Shown here: positions 43,407 through 51,309 of the stretch, one piece after another
Position numbering within the stretch: the first letter of the stretch is position 1
Layout: each line of letters starts with the position of its first letter
Source: CAUZJO01 sp963580245
Lineage (GTDB): Bacteria > Sumerlaeota > Sumerlaeia > MVZB01
Direction of reading: 5' to 3'
Assembly (NCBI GenBank): GCA_963580245.1
Contig: CAUZJO010000009.1
Span: forward strand, 1-51,309
DNA: 51,309 bases
The notes under the pieces: generated by a model
The model's input: the letters and a program-made list of their open reading frames with translations, nothing else
Databases searched by the model: none
Told to the model about the DNA's origin: nothing
Position numbers and translations under genes: made by a program

Positions 43407-44266
43407 GTCTGGCTGATCAACTTGGGGGGACCGAGGGGGACTTGCTGGGGGTCTATCGCGTGATCGGGAGCGGCTCGGGCGGCACCGCCTCTTCATCCGC
43501 CCTTCGCGACCAGATTCTGAGACTCTCCCAGCCGCGCGTGCTGCGCCAATGCCTGGAGTGCCGTTGCGCCGAGGGTTTCGGGTCCATGCTGGCGTTGAGC
43601 GACGCGGTGCTCTTCGAGGCCCTGGGTCGCCGCCCCGCGCCTTCGATGCCGCGCATGGTCCCCATCGCGCCCAACCTGCGGGGGTTCATGCGCGAGGCGG
43701 TCGAGCACGGAATGGTGGGGGCCGGGTTGCGCCGGGCTTGGCGCGTGGGGCCGGTGGCATTGGCCGGCATGGGCGTGCGCGGGTTGGGGCGCATCGCGCC
43801 GCTGGCGCGCCGCGATTTCCCGACCATGCTCAGTGCCTTCATCGAACTGGAACTGGCGGATTTCAAGCGCTACGACCCGCCCCTTGTCTTCCTGCAGGCG
43901 CAGATCACCGATCTGGCACTGGCGATGCGCAGCCCGATGATCCTGGAGTCCTTTTCCCAGGCCGTCGCCCGGCGAACGGGGGCTGCGGCGGGTTTGGCCA
44001 CCTACAATTTCGGTCACCTGATGGGGTCGCTCAAGGCCTGGGGACTCGAGACGGCGGCGATCCTGACCCCCTGGGAGCCGGGCGGGGGCGGGATGCGGCC
44101 CAGCCACGAAGCCTGCCTCAAGGCCGCCCGCCACTGCCAGGTGCCGATCTGGGGCGAGCGCAAGGGGAGCCTCTGCGGCCCCGACCCGCCGCTGCGGGCC
44201 GCGCTGACCAAGATGGGCCTGGCCGGCGTTGTGAGGGAGGAGCCGGCACTCTGGAGCACCGAATGA
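43403..44266 (+). CDS. Protein of unknown function between sugar-modifying enzymes
   Basis: 287 residues, no recognised family. Its last part (residues about 190-280) alternates hydrophobic strands and helices: AGLATYNFGHLMGSLKAWGL, AAILTPWEPGG, CQVPIWGERKG, LGLAGVVREEPA. This resembles the end of a TIM barrel. The first part contains APNLRGFMREAVEHGMVGAG and a Pro/Arg-rich stretch. The gene is sandwiched with 4-base overlaps between the Gfo/Idh/MocA oxidoreductase and an epimerase-like SDR, implying one transcript and linked function. An enzyme acting on the same sugar intermediate is possible; this is inference only. Confidence 0.5.
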   Translation: MSLADQLGGTEGDLLGVYRVIGSGSGGTASSSALRDQILRLSQPRVLRQCLECRCAEGFGSMLALSDAVLFEALGRRPAPSMPRMVPIAPNLRGFMREAVEHGMVGAGLRRAWRVGPVALAGMGVRGLGRIAPLARRDFPTMLSAFIELELADFKRYDPPLVFLQAQITDLALAMRSPMILESFSQAVARRTGAAAGLATYNFGHLMGSLKAWGLETAAILTPWEPGGGGMRPSHEACLKAARHCQVPIWGERKGSLCGPDPPLRAALTKMGLAGVVREEPALWSTE

Positions 44267-45213
44267 ACCTGCTGATTACCGGGGCCGCCGGTTTCCTGGG
44301 CGCCGAGCTTGCTCGGCGGGCCGGTGAGCGCGGGCACCACGTACGGGCCATGATTCGCCGCGAGAGCCGGCGCGAGCGACTGGAACTGCCCGACGACCAG
44401 ATCCATATCGGCGACATGACCGACCCCTCCACCTTCCCCGCGGCGGTCGCGGGCATCGAGGGCGTGATCCATTGCGCGGCGACTACCTCCGAGGGCGCGC
44501 CGGACGAGGCACTCAGCCGGCGGGTCAACGTCGAGGGGACGCGGTTGCTGCTTGAAGCCGCCTGGAGCGCGGGCGCGCGGCACTGGGTCCAGATCAGTTC
44601 CATGTCGGCCCATCCCGGCAGCACCAGCGTTTACGGCCGGACCAAGCTGGCCGCCGATGAATGCCTGAGAAGCACCCCCACGCCCCCCGACTGGACGATT
44701 CTTCGCCCCAGCCTGATCTACGGGCCCGGAGACAAGGGGCTGGTCGACAAGACCATCCAGCTCATGAGGAAGTTGCCCGTCATACCCGTGATCGGGCGAG
44801 GCGACGGGCGGATGCGGCCCGTCCATGTCGCCGACGTGGCCGAAGCGGCCCTACTCTGCCTGGAGCGAGAGGCTGTGATGGGCAAGACCTATATGATCGG
44901 CGGGGCGGACGAAGTGACGCTCAACGATTTCTTCCGGTCCGTTGCGCGAGCGGTCGGACTGCGCCGACCCCTGGTGCATATCCCCATCCCCATTTGCCTG
45001 CTCCTGGCCCGATTCTTCGGCCTGTTCTTGAAAAAGCCGCCCATCACGGCCGACAACGTCCAAGGGGTCCTTCAACTGCAGCGGGTGGACACCGGGCCGG
45101 CTCTGGAGGATTTGGGGTATTCACCGCTAGGCTTGGAGGAAGGGCTTAGAACGACCTACGCCCCGGACACCGTGACCGCGCACGGCCCCGAAACCCGCTC
45201 CGCGGGAGAATAG
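44263..45213 (+). CDS. NAD-dependent epimerase/dehydratase (extended SDR)
   Basis: 316 residues from the ATG at 44263, which overlaps the previous stop (ATGA); the same frame is open further upstream but would overlap the previous gene. GAAGFLG (7-13) is the Rossmann G-x2-G-x2-G motif. ISSMSAHPGSTSVYGRTKLA carries the Ser and the catalytic YxxxK, followed by LRPSLIYGPGD and VHVADVAEAALL. Extended SDRs of this type modify nucleotide sugars or related NAD-bound intermediates. C-terminal features (QGVLQLQRVDTGPALEDLGY) resemble NDUFA9-like atypical SDRs. Confidence 0.85.
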   Translation: MNLLITGAAGFLGAELARRAGERGHHVRAMIRRESRRERLELPDDQIHIGDMTDPSTFPAAVAGIEGVIHCAATTSEGAPDEALSRRVNVEGTRLLLEAAWSAGARHWVQISSMSAHPGSTSVYGRTKLAADECLRSTPTPPDWTILRPSLIYGPGDKGLVDKTIQLMRKLPVIPVIGRGDGRMRPVHVADVAEAALLCLEREAVMGKTYMIGGADEVTLNDFFRSVARAVGLRRPLVHIPIPICLLLARFFGLFLKKPPITADNVQGVLQLQRVDTGPALEDLGYSPLGLEEGLRTTYAPDTVTAHGPETRSAGE

Positions 45214-45299
45214 GCGGCACGCCTTGCCCGCCCTGGATTTGCTTGCCGATGAATCCTCGGTCTCTGGATGGCTGTAGGGGTTTAGTTGGGGGGCCGCTT

Positions 45300-45593
45300 T
45301 TACGCCTCTGCGGCGGCTTCTTCGCTCGCGGGTTTCAAGGCACCCACTTCGCGGGTCAGGCGCGAAGAATAACGCGCCGCGGCTTTCCGATGAACAATCC
45401 TCTTCTGGGCGCATTTGCCGATGATGCTGAGGGTCGGGGACATCAGGCTCTGGGCCGTCGCGATGTCTTTTTCGGCGATGGCGATCTGGATCTTCTTTAT
45501 TGCGGTACGCAGGGCCGAGCGTCGCGAGCGATTCGCGGCGCGCAGTCTCTCATTTTGACGCATACGCTTTTTGGCAGACTTGATATTCGGCAT
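45300..45593 (-). CDS. rpsT: Ribosomal protein S20
   Basis: 97 residues starting MPNIKSAKKRMRQNERLRAA, the signature N-terminus of S20. The helical body (IKKIQIAIAEKDIATAQ, KAAARYSSRLTREV) and an acidic Glu/Ala tail follow. It binds 16S rRNA and is placed early in 30S assembly. It is transcribed alone, convergent with the epimerase gene on its 3' side. A large inverted repeat lies upstream between rpsT and uvrA. Confidence 0.95.
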   Translation of the reverse strand: MPNIKSAKKRMRQNERLRAANRSRRSALRTAIKKIQIAIAEKDIATAQSLMSPTLSIIGKCAQKRIVHRKAAARYSSRLTREVGALKPASEEAAAEA

Positions 45594-45721
45594 GACGGGT
45601 CGAAATGTTCCTCCTAGCTGGTTGGCTTAAGCCGCATCCTGGACTCACGCTTGGTCGCCATCATAGCCGAACGCACGGGCGAGTCAAGAGCGAAAGATGG
45701 TTCCACGTCGATCGGTCGGAG

Positions 45722-45916
45722 TCGGCTCTCGGCTCCCGTCCTCGTCCCTCGTCCTCGGACTTTTTTGGATTCGATCGGGTGTTCCCAGAGCGAAGGACTT
45801 TGTTTCGATTTAAGAAATCGAGGACGAGGGACGAGGACGGGAGCCGAGAGCCGATCAGATTGGAACACGGGAACCCTTCGATTGATACCGCGTTTACTCC
45901 CAAAACTGAATCACAC
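45722..45916. repeat. Inverted-repeat element E4 with perfect 36-bp arms
   Basis: The arms 45722-45757 and 45819-45854 are exact reverse complements over 36 bases, made of TCGGCTCTCGGCTCCCGTCC-type sequence with CGAGGA hexamers, around a 61-base loop. Immediately right lies TTTACTCCCAAAA followed by CTGAATCACAC (45906-45916), the same right-end motif as E1 and E2. The matching left end motif was not found. It separates uvrA from rpsT. Confidence 0.8.
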
Positions 45917-45957
45917 CCGCCGATCGGGGCGGTTCCTGGCCTCGCGACGCCCTCCCG

Positions 45958-48880
<2,923 letters not shown>

Positions 48881-48882
<2 letters not shown>

Positions 48883-48900
48883 ATCGGCAAACGCCGATAT
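48881..48900. promoter_or_regulatory. Palindrome overlapping the uvrA start codon
   Basis: ATATCGGC-AAAC-GCCGATAT is a perfect 8-4-8 palindrome, and its left end includes the ATG of uvrA (48880-48882). As RNA it would sequester the start codon; as DNA it could be an operator, for example for a LexA-type SOS repressor, since uvrA is often SOS-regulated. It does not match the standard LexA boxes of Proteobacteria or Firmicutes. Confidence 0.5.
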
Positions 48901-49051
48901 TGCAGATCCCCTTTCTGATGCTCAAGCTCTATTTTGAGAATGGGACCAAGCGATGGATATGCCGATACAGGTTCGTGCCGATGAAACCGATTCTGGGAAA
49001 GGGTTCGACCAGGCGCCACACTCTTATTCACGCATGAACAATTCCGTGTGG

Positions 49052-49110
49052 ATCTAACGCTTAAGTCAATCCGCGTGGATTATTACGTCGGATTGGGCGC
49101 ATTGTTAGAG
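49052..49110 (-). other. Integron attC site (59 bp), distal
   Basis: Read on the minus strand it starts CTCTAACAATGCG, ends AAGCGTTAGAT (R-box GTTAGAT, a perfect GTTRRRY) and contains a central imperfect palindrome CCAATCCG-a-CG / CG-CGGATTG with one extrahelical A. The whole layout and length (59 bp) match the classic aadA-type 59-base element. It ends the last cassette, after the Pro-rich gene. The opposite box on plus is ATCTAAC, a perfect RYYYAAC. Confidence 0.85.
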
Positions 49111-49115
49111 GATAT

Positions 49116-49277
49116 TCATCTCTCTTTATCCGGGCGTGGAGGCGGAGGCGGAACCCAGTGAGGGTCCTTTCTTCCATGAAATTCAGTATCAGGACGCGGC
49201 GGAGGTGGCGGCACCCAAGGCTCGATTAGTGGCTTAGGTGGCGGAGTAGGTATCGGTATTGGTTTCTCGTGTGACAT
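49116..49277 (-). CDS. Small proline-repeat protein in an integron cassette
   Basis: 53 residues from the ATG at 49277 with GGAGGGTG six bases upstream; the longer frame to 49352 has no ribosome binding site. About 40% Pro. The decapeptide WVPPPPPRPD occurs twice, at about residues 21-30 and 41-50, with PIPIPTPPPKP before them. No transmembrane segment or signal. It is the second gene of the cassette, 47 bases after the membrane protein, and it ends six bases before the attC. Family unknown; polyproline segments often mediate protein-protein contacts (inference). Confidence 0.6.
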   Translation of the reverse strand: MSHEKPIPIPTPPPKPLIEPWVPPPPPRPDTEFHGRKDPHWVPPPPPRPDKER

Positions 49278-49324
49278 AATCACCCTCCTAGATTCATATA
49301 AGAAAATGCCGCTATCAGAAAAAG

Positions 49325-49687
49325 TCAAACAATCAACAATGAGGCAAACCAAATATACAGTATTCGCGCAACCGTAGCAAATATACCTCCCGGTTTATTT
49401 TGATGGATGGTTTCCTCGTCTACTTGCTCGATGGCTTTACGATAAGCCTCGATACCGAAAAATATGCGACCGAGTATTGCGGCTAAACTCAAGATGAAAG
49501 CCAACCAAGAAAACATCAACAACTCAGGGTGATTGGCCGATTTTAAATCTATTAAATCCTTCAGAAACGTGATCGACAAAGCCAAGGCCCCTCCGGATAA
49601 GGCAACGAGGAGTTTGTCGTAGCTCGCATTCATAAAATGAAGCGTTTCAAGTAGGGTATCTCGATATTTCGCCAGTTTTTCGTCCAT
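49325..49687 (-). CDS. Three-helix membrane protein in an integron cassette
   Basis: 120 residues from the ATG at 49687, which has GAGGGAAG nine bases before it and follows the attC by only nine bases, typical of cassette genes. The first 30 residues are helical and polar (MDEKLAKYRDTLLETLHFMN). Three hydrophobic helices follow: LLVALSGGALALSITFL, LLMFSWLAFILSLAAILG and ARILYIWFASLLIV at the C-terminus. The motif SYDKLLVALSGGALALS is reminiscent of cassette-encoded proteins of unknown function. No enzyme motif. It is co-encoded with the Pro-repeat protein in one 645-bp cassette. Confidence 0.7.
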   Translation of the reverse strand: MDEKLAKYRDTLLETLHFMNASYDKLLVALSGGALALSITFLKDLIDLKSANHPELLMFSWLAFILSLAAILGRIFFGIEAYRKAIEQVDEETIHQNKPGGIFATVARILYIWFASLLIV

Positions 49688-49696
49688 TTGTCTTCC

Positions 49697-49756
49697 CTCT
49701 AACGGGTCCGGCATCAGCGGCCGGCGTAGCCGGTCCGCTGCATGCCGTTGTTAGCT
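49697..49756 (-). other. Integron attC site (60 bp), proximal
   Basis: On the minus strand it runs AGCTAACAACGG ... GTTAGAG. A stem GGCAT-CAGCGG-CCGGC (plus strand) pairs with GCCGG-t-CCGCTG-c-ATGCC, leaving two unpaired extrahelical bases on one arm, the hallmark of attC folding, with a GTA loop. Its first box contains the stop codon of the TOPRIM frame (49751-49753), and its GTTAGAG box precedes the membrane-protein ATG by nine bases. Confidence 0.85.
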
Positions 49757-50569
49757 TGCCCCCGACGCGCCGGATCCAAATGCCTTCTTGGCGACGCCTA
49801 CTATAACATCCACTCGGATCGTATCGCTCGGCTCGAAGACTACTAGGTTTGCTGCGAACTTTTCTTGATACCGACGCCGGAGTTCCTTGAGAAATGTTTT
49901 TCCATGGCACCAACGCACTGGATCCTGGTCAACAGCTTTGGTGGCCTCCGTTGCGAGCTTGCCCGGATTTACTTCCCGTGCACCGCCCGCATCTCTTGTA
50001 ATCTGGACCCGACCGTTGACGTAGCTTTCGATCATCGACTCGGCCACCGCCGTTTCCGTCTCGGAGATCAACGAATCCAGCTCTTCGCGCGTTCGGCTCG
50101 AATTGACCTCCGCCAAGTAGTCCCCCCCTAGGAAGTGGGATTCAATATCAACGCCGCCGGTCAAGAAGGGCTCCACGCCAATCTCCCTTACCCCTTGCTC
50201 CCACATCTTTGCTTCCTCGACCGTGAGGTAGTCTCGGTCGCGATGGAGTAGAAGCTTTGCCTTCGGGTTCGAAGCTCGGATCATCGAAACAAGCGGCTTG
50301 AGTTGCTTGAGCTTGGTTACGCCCAGGTAGGACAGTATGGCAGTTCTATTGAGGTCAAAGCTGGCTGACTTGAGCAACGCTTCGAGTGGCTGTAGGCCCT
50401 TGTCTTCTGAGAGCACAACGGCTCGAGTATTCTCATCACCTGCCCGTTCCTTCACGTCGAGGGCGCCGATATCGAGCAGGACGCCGATTTCATCCTCGGG
50501 CTGCGCACGATCGACCGGTCCCGGCCCGAACCCAGAGGAAGCCTGTATCATGTCCCACTGCATCCACAA
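49751..50569 (-). CDS. OLD-family nuclease, C-terminal TOPRIM domain (out of frame with the ATPase)
   Basis: Up to 272 residues. DDEIGVLLDIGALDVKERAG-like spacing (here PEDEIGVLLDIGALD), VVLSEDKGLQPLEALL with the Glu of the TOPRIM domain, and KLLLHRDRDYLTVEE with D-x-D mark the metal-binding nuclease half of overcoming-lysogenization-defect (OLD) proteins such as GajA. In relatives this domain is continuous with an N-terminal ATPase. Here the ATPase is in another frame, and the two frames overlap by 80 bases (50490-50569). A single-base change near 50515-50530 (GGGCCGGGACCGG) would join them. The stop codon lies within an attC site, so the gene is cassette-borne. Confidence 0.75.
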   Translation of the reverse strand: MWMQWDMIQASSGFGPGPVDRAQPEDEIGVLLDIGALDVKERAGDENTRAVVLSEDKGLQPLEALLKSASFDLNRTAILSYLGVTKLKQLKPLVSMIRASNPKAKLLLHRDRDYLTVEEAKMWEQGVREIGVEPFLTGGVDIESHFLGGDYLAEVNSSRTREELDSLISETETAVAESMIESYVNGRVQITRDAGGAREVNPGKLATEATKAVDQDPVRWCHGKTFLKELRRRYQEKFAANLVVFEPSDTIRVDVIVGVAKKAFGSGASGAS

Positions 50570-51309
50570 CGTGCCTTGAGTGAGTTGTTAGAAGAACGTG
50601 GGTGTTTCGGTCTTCAGCCACTCGCCGTAGTAGAGAACACAGAAGGCGCTGATTGTTGGGATGAAGGTGCGAGTCCGGTTCATCTAGCACAACGAGGCTC
50701 GGAGAGAACCGGTGAATGTAGGACAGGATCTGGGTCGCCTGGAGCACGCCTGTCCCGGAGAGTTCGAGCGGAACCCACTCACCTTCCAGCTTGACCTCTG
50801 CGAGAATGAACTCATCCGTGGGCCTTCGAAAGGTGACGCGGATCTCTACACCGGGGAAGACCTCATGAAGATCGTCAAGGAAGGTGCTCCATTCTGGCGT
50901 ACCCCAGAGGCGATACAAGATGTTCCGAAGGACCAGGTTTGCGTCACCGCGCGCTAGTGCGCGCAGGAGGACACCGTCGGATACATACGCTTCTGCCTTT
51001 GTGATTCCAGCGAGGCCCGGCGAGAAGATGCTGAACGGTCTCTCAAGGCTGGAAAGGCGGCGAGCGACCTGCGCGTTCTCCACCGCGATCATAATGTTTC
51101 GGTTTCTTCCTTTTCGGACCGAGACCGAGCAGGTGTTTCCGTCATCGAGCGTGAACTCGAATTCGATGGCGCTGTTTTTACCCCATATTTCCCATTTTAG
51201 AAATAGAAAGTCATGGTATAATTTTTCAAATGGCCGATGAATAAAGGCTGAAGTCGATGTTCGAGCAGCAAAAGTGGAGAGATCTGATGGGTGAGAGCAA
51301 AAAAGAGGC
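50490..51309 (-). CDS. OLD-family nuclease, ATPase domain (5' end beyond window)
   Basis: The frame is open from the right window edge (no stop in 820 bases) to the TGA at 50490-50492. Translation gives SDLSTFAARTSTSAFIHRPF near the edge, then ELSGTGVLQATQILSYI (ABC-type signature), SLVVLDEPDSHLHPNNQ (Walker B) and VLLTTHSRHVVDAVG (H-loop), the second half of an AAA/ABC ATPase as in OLD nucleases. The ATG at 51092 lies too far inside the domain to be the start, so Walker A and the real start are off-window. GC content is lower than in the neighbouring chromosome. Confidence 0.75.
   Translation of the reverse strand, partial: PLFCSHPSDLSTFAARTSTSAFIHRPFEKLYHDFLFLKWEIWGKNSAIEFEFTLDDGNTCSVSVRKGRNRNIMIAVENAQVARRLSSLERPFSIFSPGLAGITKAEAYVSDGVLLRALARGDANLVLRNILYRLWGTPEWSTFLDDLHEVFPGVEIRVTFRRPTDEFILAEVKLEGEWVPLELSGTGVLQATQILSYIHRFSPSLVVLDEPDSHLHPNNQRLLCSLLRRVAEDRNTHVLLTTHSRHVVDAVGHDTGFLWVRAGTGRSCAARG

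Noticed and set aside
50578..50596. Possible third attC (GTTGTTAGAAG / TTCTAACAAC)
   Set aside because: It lies within the conserved ATPase H-loop coding sequence (VLLTTHSRHV) and has no partner box or central palindrome.

Overview
The window is high-GC bacterial chromosome (roughly 60% or more by eye) from a Gram-negative-type (diderm) organism. It carries an LpxL-type lipid A acyltransferase, MltG, SppA, a flavin prenyltransferase/UbiE pair and the ribosomal proteins L33 and S20. Gene content and the abundance of dispersed hairpin repeats would suit a little-studied phylum near Planctomycetes/Verrucomicrobia or a candidate phylum such as Sumerlaeota. That placement is an impression, not something the sequence proves.

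Layout: 1-2.0 kb is a graveyard of three unrelated transposase remnants (IS1634-, IS3- and IS4-like). 2.06-7.34 kb is a compact heme operon on the minus strand, hemE-hemN-hemY-hemA. 7.5-15.1 kb (minus) holds a small membrane protein, an MscS channel, a large membrane protein with a spermidine-synthase-like domain, a GT39-like membrane protein and a DUF4410-like lipoprotein. 15.26-16.37 kb encodes an exported Gly/Tyr/Arg-rich low-complexity protein. 17.1-18.9 kb is a decayed LVIVD-repeat gene. 18.9-27.0 kb (minus) carries xseA, two exported or anchored proteins of unknown function, a dual-specificity phosphatase, an LpxL-like acyltransferase, sppA, ubiX and ubiE. 27.2-33.3 kb (plus, except rpmG) has a coiled-coil anchor protein, a YfcE-like phosphodiesterase, a TPR-like exported protein, a SEC59/VTE5-type lipid kinase, a Dus and a second GT39-like protein. 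33.4-38.3 kb has mltG overlapping a GT4 glycosyltransferase, an orphan MoxR ATPase and a phosphodiester glycosidase. 38.9-45.2 kb (plus) has a translationally coupled ABC exporter with a TPR-like partner, then an oxidoreductase/unknown/epimerase operon. rpsT and uvrA follow on minus.

The most striking region is the right end (49.05-51.31 kb). It contains two integron attC recombination sites of 59 and 60 bp. They delimit a cassette with a three-helix membrane protein and a proline-repeat peptide, next to a cassette carrying an OLD-family ATPase/TOPRIM nuclease whose two domains lie in different reading frames. Base composition drops visibly here. This looks like the distal end of a chromosomal integron or CALIN carrying a candidate defence nuclease; the integrase, if there is one, should lie beyond the right edge.

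The window also holds several families of structured dispersed repeats. Two 131-bp three-hairpin elements flank ubiE, with GNRA loops and compensatory changes; they supply ubiE's stop codon and a possible ribosome binding site for the next gene. At least four elements have (CGAGNA)-type inverted arms, three of them with a conserved terminal GTGTGATTCAG motif; one appears to supply the start codon of the phosphodiester glycosidase. One further three-hairpin element lies at 30.54 kb.
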